NCBI GenBank assembly: GCA_027487845.1 | Contig: JAIYCV010000029.1 | Coordinates: 1 to 64,000, forward strand | DNA: 64,000 nucleotides | Source: Flammeovirgaceae bacterium | GTDB lineage: Bacteria; Bacteroidota; Bacteroidia; Cytophagales; Cyclobacteriaceae | Direction of reading: 5' to 3' | In this document: piece by piece, positions 1 to 8,336 of the stretch | How positions within the stretch are numbered: the first letter of the stretch is position 1 | How the letters are laid out: each line of letters starts with the position of its first letter | The notes under the pieces: model-generated | Seen by the model: only the letters and a program-made list of their open reading frames with translations | The model's database searches: none | Told to the model about the DNA's origin: nothing | Made by a program: the position numbers and the translations under genes

Positions 1-3000
1 CGAGAAGTTCTCAATGTCTTGCTCAATTTTCTTGAGGGTTTTGTGAAGCACTTTCAATTCTGGGAGAGTAGGCTCTGCATCGCTTACGCTGAAGTTCTCT
101 CCATTGTGGAAAAGGTTCCAGAAGCGCCTTAAAAACTTGAACACACCATCAATGCCTTGCGTGCTCCACGGTTTGGATTGCTCCAACGGTCCTAGGAACA
201 TTTCGTACAAGCGCAGTGTGTCAGCACCGTAGTTGTTTATTATTTCATCAGGGTTAACCACATTGTAATACGACTTACTCATCTTTTCGATGGCCGAGCC
301 GCAGATGTACTTACCTTTTGCGGGATCTGTTGTTGGGTTGCCTTCCCCATCTTCTAAAATGAATTCTGCATCAGCGAAATCTGACTTCCATTTTTTTAAT
401 GAATCAATGTTTAATTCAATACCGTTTACTTTTGCAATATCTATTCTCAACTCACTTAGGAATCTCAATCCGGTGTGGCTAAACATTCCTCCATTTACGA
501 TGTCGCCACCAGAATTCGTCTTAAAAGTTTCTTTTTTAAGCAGAGTATTTAAATCATCTGATAGCTTATTTAAATCTTCCCAATTATCCCGAACATTCCA
601 ATTTGAAACTTTATCGTATAATCCCTTGCTGATTAGAAGTGGAGTGCCATTGACTCTATAAACAAACCTCGAATCCCCCGTAATCTTCCCTTGGTTAATC
701 AACTTCTTAAACGGCTCATCGAAATTGAGGTAGCCTAAGTCGTGGAGCATTTTTGTCCACAAGCGGGAATATAGCAAGTGCGCCACGGCATGTTCAGAGC
801 CGCCAATGTACACATCCACTTGGTTCCAGTATTCAAGCGCTTGCTTATCCGCGAAAGCGGTCTTGTTATGTGGATCCATGTAGCGCAAAAAATACCAGGC
901 CGCGCCAGCGTGTGTTGGCATGGTGTTGCTATCGCGCTTTTGGTTGGGGGCAAAGTTTATCCAATCGTGTAAGTTTGCCAAAGGACCTTCGCCATTGCCC
1001 GAGGGTTTAAAATTGTTGGAGGGTGGCAGCTCAAGCGGAAGCTCGCTTTCGTCCATGGCATAAGGCAAGTCGTCTTTAAAAACCACGGGGAAGGGTTCAC
1101 CCCAATAACGCTGGCGGCTCCAACCAGCATCGCGCATTTTATAATTTATCTGCCGTTTTCCAATGCCTAACTCTTCCAGTTTTTGGATCACCACTTCCAT
1201 GGCATCGGTCATAACCATGCCGTTAAGGAAGTCGGAATTTTCGAGGATGGCTTCTTTGGTGGGGTTGGCCTCGGTTCCTGTAAAGTGCGAACCAATAATA
1301 TTGGTAATCGGCAAATTAAAATGGCTTGCGAATTTAAAGTCGCGCTCATCGCCACACGGCACGGCCATGATGGCGCCCGTGCCATAGCCCGCCAACACGT
1401 ACTCGCTGATCCACACAGGTATTTGCTTTCTGTTAAACGGATTAACACAATATGCGCCTGTAAAGGCACCAGTTATCTTTTTTACTTCTGCCATGCGGTC
1501 AACTTCCGAGCGGCTCTCCACGTATTTCAAGTAAGCGTCAATCTCGGATTGCTGCTCCGAAGTGGTTATCTTTTTCACCAGCTCATGTTCAGGGGCAATC
1601 ACCATAAAGTCGACCCCAAAGATGGTGTCGGGGCGGGTGGTGAAGACGGTTATGGCCTCATCCCCCGGCCCCTTCTCCGCGGGAGAAGGGGAGGTGCTTC
1701 GAATTGAAACTCTGCTTTCTAGCGTTGATTTTATTTTTGCTAGAACGGTTTGTAGACTGTTAACTACTTCATCGTTGGTGAACCGGATAACATCAAAGCC
1801 TTCGTCTTTTAAAAACCCTGTACGAGCATCATCATATTCTTTGTTATTCAAATGATATTCTCCATCCACTTCAATGACGAGCCTCTTATCGAGGCAAACG
1901 AAATCGGTGATGAAGGTTCCGATGGCGTGTTGTCTTCTGATTTTGAAACTTAGCTTATTGTTTCTAACCGATTGCCATAAGGTATCTTCTTCCTCCGTTT
2001 GATTTTTTCTATTGTCCTTTGAAAACTGCTTTAGGATATGCCAATACTTTTTGTTAGAAGTTTCATAGCCTTTCTCATTTAGTTCGGAGCTCGCTCCCCT
2101 CTCCCCTGGAGAGGGGTTGGGGGTAAGGCTAAACTCAATCATCGCGCCCACACTCTTCCCAATCCAATTGCGTTGGATTTCCTTCATCGACTCGCTAAAG
2201 TCAATTTGATCCAAGCCCGTCAGTAATCTTTCTGCATATTCTGTTATGCGTAAACTCCATTGGCGCATTTGTTTTTTCACCACGGGAAAACCACCGCGGT
2301 AGCTAACACCGTTGATCACTTCATCGTTGGCCAGCACTGTTCCCAATGCTTCGCACCAGTTTACATCGGTGTAAGCCAAATAGGCCAGCCGATATTGCAT
2401 CAAAATCTCTTGTTGCGTTTTTTCGTCAAACGCCTTCCATTCCACGGAAGTGAAATGTTGAAACTTGAATTTTGAATTCGGAACGGGATGATTTGCATTT
2501 CCTTCTTTTTCGAAAAGATCGATCAGCGCAGAGATGCGTTCGGCTTTTTCAGTCTTTCGGTTGAACCAACAATCGAAGATTTGCAGGAAAATCCATTGAG
2601 TCCATTTATAATAGTTGGGGTCGCAGGTTTGCACCTCGCGGCTCCAATCGTAGCAGAAACCTATTTTGCCAAGCTGCCTTTTAAAGTTTTCAATATTGTC
2701 TTGCGTTGATTTGGCTGGGTGCACGCCATGTTCTAAGGCATATTGTTCTGCTGGCAAGCCGAATGCATCGAAGCCCATAGGGTGCAGCACATTAAAGCCT
2801 TTAATCCGCTTGAAGCGAGCAACAATATCGGAGGCGATGTAGCCCAGCGGATGCCCCACATGCAAACCCGCACCAGAAGGGTAGGGAAACATATCCAGCA
2901 CGTAATATTTTGGTTTGGGCGAATCATTGGAGACTTTGTAAACTCCGCGCTCTACCCATCTATTCCGCCATTTCTCTTCTATTTTTTTGATCTCTTCTTT

Positions 3001-3015
3001 GCTGTATTCGGCCAC
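1..3015 (-). CDS. leuS: Leucyl-tRNA synthetase with an in-frame DUF559 insertion (3' end outside window)
   Basis: Charges tRNA-Leu with leucine in the cytoplasm. The frame is open from a GTG at 3015 to the window edge, about 1,005 codons, and the C-terminal anticodon-binding and tail part is missing. An in-frame TAG lies just upstream of the GTG, and the first in-frame ATG falls inside the conserved N-terminus, so GTG is the supported start. The class I signatures are HVGH (residues 52-55) and KMSKS (911-915, bases 271-285). The CP1 editing domain is recognisable by TTRPDTIFG and GTGAIMAVPCGDERDF. Residues 297-453 are foreign to LeuRS and encode a DUF559-type nuclease fold, inserted just before the editing-domain strand ITVFTTRP. 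The extra segment before KMSKS (YRVNGTPLLISKG onward) is usual for Bacteroidota LeuRS. The frame is intact across the whole visible gene, so I read it as functional. Confidence 0.95.
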   Translation of the reverse strand, partial: MAEYSKEEIKKIEEKWRNRWVERGVYKVSNDSPKPKYYVLDMFPYPSGAGLHVGHPLGYIASDIVARFKRIKGFNVLHPMGFDAFGLPAEQYALEHGVHPAKSTQDNIENFKRQLGKIGFCYDWSREVQTCDPNYYKWTQWIFLQIFDCWFNRKTEKAERISALIDLFEKEGNANHPVPNSKFKFQHFTSVEWKAFDEKTQQEILMQYRLAYLAYTDVNWCEALGTVLANDEVINGVSYRGGFPVVKKQMRQWSLRITEYAERLLTGLDQIDFSESMKEIQRNWIGKSVGAMIEFSLTPNPSPGERGASSELNEKGYETSNKKYWHILKQFSKDNRKNQTEEEDTLWQSVRNNKLSFKIRRQHAIGTFITDFVCLDKRLVIEVDGEYHLNNKEYDDARTGFLKDEGFDVIRFTNDEVVNSLQTVLAKIKSTLESRVSIRSTSPSPAEKGPGDEAITVFTTRPDTIFGVDFMVIAPEHELVKKITTSEQQSEIDAYLKYVESRSEVDRMAEVKKITGAFTGAYCVNPFNRKQIPVWISEYVLAGYGTGAIMAVPCGDERDFKFASHFNLPITNIIGSHFTGTEANPTKEAILENSDFLNGMVMTDAMEVVIQKLEELGIGKRQINYKMRDAGWSRQRYWGEPFPVVFKDDLPYAMDESELPLELPPSNNFKPSGNGEGPLANLHDWINFAPNQKRDSNTMPTHAGAAWYFLRYMDPHNKTAFADKQALEYWNQVDVYIGGSEHAVAHLLYSRLWTKMLHDLGYLNFDEPFKKLINQGKITGDSRFVYRVNGTPLLISKGLYDKVSNWNVRDNWEDLNKLSDDLNTLLKKETFKTNSGGDIVNGGMFSHTGLRFLSELRIDIAKVNGIELNIDSLKKWKSDFADAEFILEDGEGNPTTDPAKGKYICGSAIEKMSKSYYNVVNPDEIINNYGADTLRLYEMFLGPLEQSKPWSTQGIDGVFKFLRRFWNLFHNGENFSVSDAEPTLPELKVLHKTLKKIEQDIENFS
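1669..1691. repeat. Perfect palindrome at the distal end of the leuS cassette
   Basis: The 10-bp arms (CCCCTTCTCC and GGAGAAGGGG) are perfect inverted repeats around a GCG centre. The element sits just inside the cassette boundary and is translated in the leuS frame as part of SPSPAEKG. It resembles the palindrome at 2096-2116, sharing the CCCCTNCTCC / GGAGNAGGGG character, which suggests that both belong to one dispersed repeat family. Confidence 0.85.
2096..2116. repeat. Perfect palindrome at the proximal end of the leuS cassette
   Basis: The 9-bp arms (CCCCTCTCC and GGAGAGGGG) are perfect inverted repeats around CCT. The element is translated in the leuS frame as part of NPSPGERG. With the palindrome at 1669-1691 it brackets the DUF559 cassette, the layout expected of a unit that moves between copies of a palindromic repeat. 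Confidence 0.85.
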
Positions 3016-3037
3016 GACTTTTTTGTGTTTAAGACCG

Positions 3038-3045
3038 CAAAACTA
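3038..3045 (-). promoter_or_regulatory. Possible -7 element for leuS
   Basis: On the minus strand this reads TAGTTTTG, a full match to the Bacteroidota -7 consensus TAnnTTTG, and lies about 22 bp before the GTG start. No TTTG is found at the expected -33 position, so the call rests on the -7 box alone. Confidence 0.35.
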
Positions 3046-3119
3046 AGCTATTTTAACATTTAAGATGGTAGATTTGGCTTTTTAATGAGCATAACAAATT
3101 CTTTGACCTTGAGTCTTAA

Positions 3120-4277
3120 ATGCTAAACTTTTCTGTACTGCACATAATTACAAGTGAAGCTACCGGAGGCCTGGAAACCTATGCGCTTCAGCTTATTTCT
3201 AGATTGGAAAGGGAAGGAGTAAGAACGGGGGTTTATTGCTTGCGCGATTCCATTGTAGGCCAGAAGATAGTGGCTTCTGGTTTGAAAGTTTATCCTGCCC
3301 ACAAACGGGCCAAGTTTAGCGCAAAAGACATCAAGCAGGTGCTTGAAATTGCGAAAAGAGAAAACTATAACATTATCCATGCGCATACCAATAAAGATAT
3401 GTGGCTTGGTTCCTGGGCGGTTTTGTTTAATCCGAAGCTCAAGCTGATTTATAGTTTATACATGTCGGTGGCAGGTAAGAAGGATTTTATCCATCGGTTT
3501 ATTTTCAGTAGAGTTGCAGCGTTGGTTACTACATCGGAGGTAATTAATAGCGAAGTCGCGCGCCATTATCCGATTGATCCTTCGGTGATAAAACTAATCC
3601 GCTACGGACGAGATACGGAGGAGTATGTTTTCAATAACGAAAAACGAGCTTCTATCCGTGCAAGGTGGAATGCACCTGAAGACAAATTGGTGGTAGGCAC
3701 CATTTGCCGTATCGACAAAACAAAAGGCGTGCGCGAATTCGCTTCTTCATTTTTAGAGCTTTCGAAAGAAAACCAAAACAAAATTCAAATTTGGATTATT
3801 GGCGACCGCACCGTTCACCATAAAGAACCAAATGGCAATGTTGTATATGAACAACAAGCCAACGAAGCGTATCAATTCATTACCGATTTTATTGAAACGA
3901 ACAACTTACATGATTCAATTAAATTGATCCCTTACCAAGCAGATTTGATAGGCTACTTAAGTGCCTTAGATATTTTTGTGTTGGCGAGTTACAACGAAAT
4001 GTATTCGCTGGCGGTGATTGATGCCATGTTAATGGAACGACTGGTTATTGGCACAAACGCAGGGGGCACCTCCGAGCAAATTGGGAAAAACGAGCGCGGT
4101 ATTTTGGTAGCGCCTAACCGTGCCGATGCAATTGCCGATGGAATTACAGAAGCGGTTTCGCATTTTAAGGAGTACAACCAAAAAGCAACAAATGCTCGTA
4201 AATGGGCGTTGAAAGGGCATTCGTGGCAATCTGCGATAAATAAATTTATTGAGCTTTACAAGGAGCTTTTAGCGTGA
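3120..4277 (+). CDS. Glycosyltransferase, GT4/GT-B type
   Basis: This is a 385-aa cytosolic or membrane-associated GT-B glycosyltransferase that would transfer sugar from a nucleotide-activated donor. The N-terminal Rossmann domain has the acceptor-side signature HIITSEATGGLETYALQL and IIHAHTNKD. The C-terminal domain has VGTICRIDKTKGVREF and the donor-binding region ending EMYSLAVIDAMLMERLVIGTNAGGTSEQIG, with the family's E-x7-E pair replaced by related residues. The substrate cannot be told from sequence. It stands alone on the plus strand, divergent from leuS, and its last 9 bp overlap the 3' end of the convergent cruF-like gene. A role in exopolysaccharide or lipid glycosylation is possible but not shown. 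Confidence 0.85.
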   Translation: MLNFSVLHIITSEATGGLETYALQLISRLEREGVRTGVYCLRDSIVGQKIVASGLKVYPAHKRAKFSAKDIKQVLEIAKRENYNIIHAHTNKDMWLGSWAVLFNPKLKLIYSLYMSVAGKKDFIHRFIFSRVAALVTTSEVINSEVARHYPIDPSVIKLIRYGRDTEEYVFNNEKRASIRARWNAPEDKLVVGTICRIDKTKGVREFASSFLELSKENQNKIQIWIIGDRTVHHKEPNGNVVYEQQANEAYQFITDFIETNNLHDSIKLIPYQADLIGYLSALDIFVLASYNEMYSLAVIDAMLMERLVIGTNAGGTSEQIGKNERGILVAPNRADAIADGITEAVSHFKEYNQKATNARKWALKGHSWQSAINKFIELYKELLA

Positions 4278-4925
4278 CGCCAATCCAATAATCAAAAAGA
4301 AAAACAGCTGAATAAAATAATAAGGCAATGCTAGCCGGTTTTCTGCTTTCACTTTGAAGAGGTGATAAGAGGATAACAGAATGGTTGACGTGGCGAACCA
4401 CCCGATATAGTTGCGCAAGGGAACATAGCCTTGCGTCCATGTCCAGAAGTCGTATTTCATTGCAACAGGCTCTATCATCCAGTCAATAAACAGGGCTAAT
4501 ACAGCGCCAATCAGTACTTTCAATATTACATTTACTTTTAGTGAATCGGTAAGAGTGGCAATGGAGTAAATTACCAATATCCAATTCAAGCCAATGATGA
4601 TTGGCACGTTAAGTAGTTTCGGGCCGAGTGTTTGACCATACGAGTAATCGCCAAAAAGAACGCCATAGTTAACTCCCACTACTTCTACCAAGAAACCAAA
4701 GGCGAATGTAAATGTGATGAACTGAAAAAATCGGGAATTCAATTCGCGGTGGTTAACCCACAGCCAAAAACCCGACAGCAGTAAATTTACGGGCGTCAAA
4801 AGTTTAAAATAATTTTGATAGGGCGAAATCATTCCAACAATACCCACAGCGTGCATGCTAAGAATGGCCGCAAACGAATATCGGCCTAGTGCGGAGTGAA
4901 GTTTTAAATGAAGCTGTTTAATCAT
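4269..4925 (-). CDS. cruF: CruF-like carotenoid 1',2'-hydratase (membrane protein)
   Basis: This 218-aa protein is almost entirely hydrophobic, with about six or seven predicted membrane segments. It has the carotenoid-biosynthesis (CruF/DUF422) pattern, including FGFLVEVVGVNYGVLFGDYSYG and a later DWMIEPVAMKYDFWTW. CruF enzymes hydrate the 1',2' double bond of acyclic or monocyclic carotenoids in the membrane. It starts 14 bp after the crtD-like gene ends, so the two are almost certainly co-transcribed. Together they would build the 1'-hydroxy-3',4'-didehydro end group found in saproxanthin- or myxol-type pigments of Bacteroidota. The family call is firm; the exact substrate is inferred. Confidence 0.8.
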   Translation of the reverse strand: MIKQLHLKLHSALGRYSFAAILSMHAVGIVGMISPYQNYFKLLTPVNLLLSGFWLWVNHRELNSRFFQFITFTFAFGFLVEVVGVNYGVLFGDYSYGQTLGPKLLNVPIIIGLNWILVIYSIATLTDSLKVNVILKVLIGAVLALFIDWMIEPVAMKYDFWTWTQGYVPLRNYIGWFATSTILLSSYHLFKVKAENRLALPYYFIQLFFFLIIGLASR

Positions 4926-4939
4926 TTTCTGACACGAGC

Positions 4940-6421
4940 TTAAACAATTTTTCTAGTAAATTGTTCCTCGATCCACAAAGAAATGATTTTCGCTGATTGA
5001 AGGCAAAGGGGAATGCCACCGCCAGGATGCACGCTTCCGCCACAAAAGAAGAGGTTTTGAAATTGTTTTTTATGATTCGGGTGTCGCATAAACGCAGCAA
5101 ACTTGCTATTCGAACTGGTGCCATAAAGAGAGCCTTGGTATGAGGATGTTTTCAGTTCGATGGAGCGCGGATCGAGTATACGCTCTGAAACAATTAAACT
5201 TCCGACATCAGTTTTTAAAATCCGTGAGAGTTTCTCGATCACCTTTTTTCTGCATTCTAAAATCAGTTGATCCCAATCCTGGCCATTGTTGCTGGGCGCA
5301 TTTACCATTACAAACCAATTCTCCCTATCCTTCGGGGCATCGGTTGGGTTTAGTTTACTGGTAATATTTATGTACACCGTTGGGTCATCAGTAATTGATT
5401 TTTGTTCGAACAAAACCTTAAATTCGTTTTGGTAGTCGCTGCTAAAGAAAATATTGTGCAGATCGAGTTGTTGAAACGACTTGGCAATGCCCCAATAAAA
5501 AATGAGCGCAGAACTTGACCGCTCTTGCGAAAGTGTTTTGAGGGGCGCTTTCGCGGAAGGCATTAACTTTTTGTAGGTGAAGTACACGTCCATATTGCTG
5601 ATTACAAAATCAGCTTTATTAATGTGGTTGCCAAGACGAACACCGATAGCCTTGTTGTCTTGCAACATAATTTCTTCAACGGAGGAATTGAAATTGAAAC
5701 TAACGCCCATATCCAACGCAAGTTGATAAAGCGATTGCGTGATAGAGTGCATTCCACCTTGCGGGAAATAGGAGCCAAGGTTAAACTCAAGATGGGGAAT
5801 GGAACTCAATATTCCCGGGGCTTTATAAGGATTGGAACCATTATAAGTGGCATACCGATTGAAAAGTTGAATGAGCTTAGGATGGTTTAACAGTTTTTTA
5901 TCGAATGAGTCAATAGAATCAAAAATACCAAAGCGATAAATTCTGGTTAATGCCTTTGCTACTTTCTTAGTCCACCACGTTTTCCAGCGATGGAGCGAGT
6001 TCTCTAAAAAAATGTTTGAAACGGTGTTATAGATTTCTTGGCTTCTGGATAGGTATTGGTCAACACAGGTTGGGTCTATCGCCAACTTACTTTTGAGTTC
6101 GTCAAGAAATCGCTGCCTATCTGCAAACGCAGTAATGGTTGTGCCATCCTCAAAAAAATAATTGGTGATGGTTTCAAGTTTTTGGTAGACGAAATAATCC
6201 CTTGGTTTTTTGCCTGCCAACGTAAATAGTTCATCTACCAAATGGGGCATGGTAAACAGCGATGGACCAGCGTCAAACCGGAAGCCGTCTTTCGTAAATG
6301 CCGTCAACTTTCCACCCGGATACGCATTCGACTCATACACTTCAACATCCAGCTTCAATGCCCTCAGTCGGATCGCGGCAGCGAGCCCGCCAATTCCAGC
6401 ACCAACAATAACTGCCTTCAT
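4940..6421 (-). CDS. crtD: CrtD-like carotenoid 3,4-desaturase (phytoene desaturase family)
   Basis: A 493-aa FAD-dependent oxidoreductase. The N-terminus has the dinucleotide-binding motif VGAGIGGLAAAIR (residues 7-19), followed by YESNAYPGGKLTAF and RFDAGPSLFTMP. The C-terminus has FCGGSVHPGGGIPLCLQSAK, which closes the FAD site. The middle contains LFNRYATYNGSNPYKAPG and PHLEFNLGSYFPQGGM, which I associate with the Bacteroidota 1-hydroxycarotenoid 3,4-desaturase branch rather than with CrtI. Pairing with the CruF-like hydratase 14 bp downstream supports that choice, since CrtD acts on the CruF product. It diverges from msrB. If the subgroup is wrong it would still be a carotenoid desaturase. 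Confidence 0.82.
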   Translation of the reverse strand: MKAVIVGAGIGGLAAAIRLRALKLDVEVYESNAYPGGKLTAFTKDGFRFDAGPSLFTMPHLVDELFTLAGKKPRDYFVYQKLETITNYFFEDGTTITAFADRQRFLDELKSKLAIDPTCVDQYLSRSQEIYNTVSNIFLENSLHRWKTWWTKKVAKALTRIYRFGIFDSIDSFDKKLLNHPKLIQLFNRYATYNGSNPYKAPGILSSIPHLEFNLGSYFPQGGMHSITQSLYQLALDMGVSFNFNSSVEEIMLQDNKAIGVRLGNHINKADFVISNMDVYFTYKKLMPSAKAPLKTLSQERSSSALIFYWGIAKSFQQLDLHNIFFSSDYQNEFKVLFEQKSITDDPTVYINITSKLNPTDAPKDRENWFVMVNAPSNNGQDWDQLILECRKKVIEKLSRILKTDVGSLIVSERILDPRSIELKTSSYQGSLYGTSSNSKFAAFMRHPNHKKQFQNLFFCGGSVHPGGGIPLCLQSAKIISLWIEEQFTRKIV

Positions 6422-6575
6422 ACGCTTGCAATTAACAATTTTGAGATGGAATGGTTACTATCTAATTTTACATGTCACTCAAAAGACAGATGTCTTATAT
6501 AATCTGCCTTTTTGCGAGATAACTAGAACGGAATAGCAGCAAACGCGTTAATCGCTGTAACATCATACTATTAAC

Positions 6576-7055
6576 ATGAAAAAGATAATTTTATTTGCAG
6601 TAGTAATATTCTCACTTTCCTTCGCTCATCGAAGCGTTGGTCAAACAACCAAGTCAACAGTTGTGGCAACTTTACCTAGAACCGAAGAGGAGTGGCGTAA
6701 AAAATTAACCCCCGAAGAATATCAAGTGCTTCGTTTGAAAGGTACCGAGAGACCAGGGACAGGCAAGTTCGATCAATTTTTCGAGGCGGGTACTTATTCT
6801 TGCAAGGCGTGCGGTACCGAGCTTTTTAAGTCGGACACTAAGTTTGATGCTGGGTGCGGTTGGCCTAGTTTTTACAAAACTGCTGTGAAATCCAATATTC
6901 TGGAAGTCCCTGATTATTCATTTGGCATGAAGCGCGTGGAAGTAAAATGTGCGGTTTGTAAAAGCCATTTGGGGCACGTTTTTGATGACGGGCCTGAACC
7001 TACTGGTCTGCGCTATTGCATCAATTCTGTTTCGTTAGGCTTTGTAAAGAAATAA
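6576..7055 (+). CDS. msrB: Peptide-methionine (R)-S-oxide reductase, exported
   Basis: Reduces methionine-R-sulfoxide in oxidised proteins. The 159-aa product starts with a signal peptide (about residues 1-22, ending SVGQ), so this copy probably works in the periplasm. It has both zinc-binding CxxC pairs (C76/C79 and C125/C128), the conserved GCGWPSFY, HLGHVFDDGP, and the catalytic C148 in RYCINSVSLGF. No MsrA domain is fused. It sits alone on the plus strand, convergent with the Rieske oxygenase gene, with a hairpin between them. Confidence 0.95.
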   Translation: MKKIILFAVVIFSLSFAHRSVGQTTKSTVVATLPRTEEEWRKKLTPEEYQVLRLKGTERPGTGKFDQFFEAGTYSCKACGTELFKSDTKFDAGCGWPSFYKTAVKSNILEVPDYSFGMKRVEVKCAVCKSHLGHVFDDGPEPTGLRYCINSVSLGFVKK

Positions 7056-7080
7056 GTTGGGCGGATAGTCAATAATTTAT

Positions 7081-7106
7081 GGTCGATAGACAATGGACTA
7101 TCGACT
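7081..7106. terminator. Hairpin between convergent msrB and Rieske genes
   Basis: GGTCGATAG and CTATCGACT form a 9-bp stem (one G-T pair) around an 8-nt loop. It lies 25 bp after the msrB stop and overlaps the stop codon of the opposite gene. It has no clear T-tract, so termination is only suggested by position. Confidence 0.35.
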
Positions 7107-8183
7107 GTTCATAAACTTAGCGATCAATTGATGAAAGTGGTGCGTACCTTGTTCACGAGTAACTGAATATCGCCCATGCTTATAAAAGCGAGATCGGATT
7201 CCCTTTTGTACATTTTGCACAATGTCTTCATCTTCTAGCTCCACTCCATGCAGATCGGCACCAGCGCCCTGCCTTAGTTTACTTTCATCCCAAACATACA
7301 TTAAAAAAGAAACTTTTGTTTTAGCTACTTCCAATGGCCTAACAATGTTTACCGACAAGCCCCACGGGTAGAAATTGAACATCATATTAGGGAACACCCA
7401 GAAGTAGTACCCAGCTATATTTTTCCCATAATCAGGTGAACTTTCGGGTAGATTAAAACTTGTCTCATCGTTTTTCGTGTATCCTATTTGCAGGTTGGAA
7501 TACGCAAAGAGTTCCGTTGTGTAATTTCCATAATCGATTTGAGAATTCAAGCCCGCATGCACAAATGGAATATGAAAACCTTCTAAATAATTTTCGCAAT
7601 ACAGTGCCCAATTGGCGTCCACTAGATAATCGCGTGAAAGTTCTGGTCTAAAAACAAATTCATCCAACGGCATCCACGCAATCCTCGCTTTCATTTCCGC
7701 AAAGAAATCCTCCGCTCGATATTCGGATTTTAAGGAAGCGAATAAAAGTTTTCCAAGTTTGTACAGCGGAATTTTTGTTAGATCATCATCTTGGGTAGGG
7801 AAATTTTCTACCTCTCTAAATTCAGGCATGGAAAGAAATTTGCCGTCCAGTTGAAATCTTCTACCGTGATACTTGCACCGGATGTCAAAGGCTTTACAAG
7901 GTTTTTCAATCAATAAGTTTCCTCGGTGGGTGCATACATTCGACATGCAATGAACTTCCCCTTTTTTATCTCTTGATAATATGATGGGTTCATCAAGGTA
8001 GTTCTCAAGGATGGTTATGGGTGTTATCCAACCCTCATCTTTGACTTGATCTGTCGTTCCAATAAATTGCCAACTCTGAGCGAAAATCTTTTCTTTAGCT
8101 TGTTCTAAACAAACTGGATCTAGATAAAAATCAGTGTCAAGCGTTTTTGCCTGCGCAATATTTGGGTCAACGAAAAATGGCAT
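7098..8183 (-). CDS. Rieske non-heme iron oxygenase, alpha-subunit type
   Basis: A 361-aa ring-hydroxylating oxygenase-like protein. The Rieske [2Fe-2S] ligands are C84 and H86 (CTHRG) plus C103 and H106 (CKYHGRRF). The mononuclear iron site is recognisable as ENYLEGFHIPFVH with H204 and H209. The overall look is closest to the choline/carnitine monooxygenase-like branch, but the substrate cannot be assigned. No ferredoxin, reductase or beta subunit gene is adjacent, so electron-transfer partners must lie elsewhere. It is a single-gene unit divergent from the DoxX-like gene. Confidence 0.85.
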   Translation of the reverse strand: MPFFVDPNIAQAKTLDTDFYLDPVCLEQAKEKIFAQSWQFIGTTDQVKDEGWITPITILENYLDEPIILSRDKKGEVHCMSNVCTHRGNLLIEKPCKAFDIRCKYHGRRFQLDGKFLSMPEFREVENFPTQDDDLTKIPLYKLGKLLFASLKSEYRAEDFFAEMKARIAWMPLDEFVFRPELSRDYLVDANWALYCENYLEGFHIPFVHAGLNSQIDYGNYTTELFAYSNLQIGYTKNDETSFNLPESSPDYGKNIAGYYFWVFPNMMFNFYPWGLSVNIVRPLEVAKTKVSFLMYVWDESKLRQGAGADLHGVELEDEDIVQNVQKGIRSRFYKHGRYSVTREQGTHHFHQLIAKFMNSR

Positions 8184-8336
8184 GTCAGTTTTTTCCTAAA
8201 ACTACTAATTCATTTTGAATGATGTTTATGTCTTTTGACTGACATTACGCTCTGGCTTAATTGTCGTATAATGGGTTAGTTAATATCAATACATTTAATT
8301 TATTCGTAAAAAAACCCAAACTAACCACCTCGTCTT

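Larger units (their letters stand above)
1657..2127 (-). mobile_element. DUF559 (PD-(D/E)xK-like) cassette inserted in frame in leuS
   Basis: This 471-bp, 157-codon segment interrupts the LeuRS editing domain between the strand ending GAMIEFS and the strand ITVFTTRPDTIFG. Its core (about residues 321-432 of the LeuRS frame) matches the DUF559/Vsr-like family: NQTEEEDTLWQ, then FKIRRQHAIGTFITDFVC, then LVIEVDGEYH, then a terminal FLKDEGFDVIRFTNDEV. The putative metal-binding residues D371, E382 and D384 are present. Both ends are proline- and glycine-rich (NPSPGERG and SPSPAEKGPG) because the frame reads through a palindrome at each end. Established: DUF559 is a small nuclease-like family in the Vsr/restriction-endonuclease fold. 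Inferred: the cassette is or was mobile and was tolerated because it kept the frame. Activity is unknown. Confidence 0.85.

Noticed and set aside
290..1707. Plus-strand open frames opposite leuS
   Set aside because: They are antisense to a continuous, well-conserved LeuRS frame and show no protein-like features.
1657..2127. The leuS insertion as an intein
   Set aside because: There is no Cys/Ser/Thr at the start junction, no terminal His-Asn before a Cys/Ser/Thr, and no Hint-type blocks. The sequence is a DUF559 fold with repeat-derived ends, so it should stay in the protein.
3120..4277. Glycosyltransferase as part of the carotenoid cluster
   Set aside because: It is on the opposite strand and convergent with cruF, so it is not in that operon; glycosylated carotenoid remains only a possibility.
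4940..6421. Call as phytoene desaturase CrtI
   Set aside because: The motifs and the CruF-like neighbour fit the CrtD 3,4-desaturase branch better; CrtI is normally next to crtB, which is absent.
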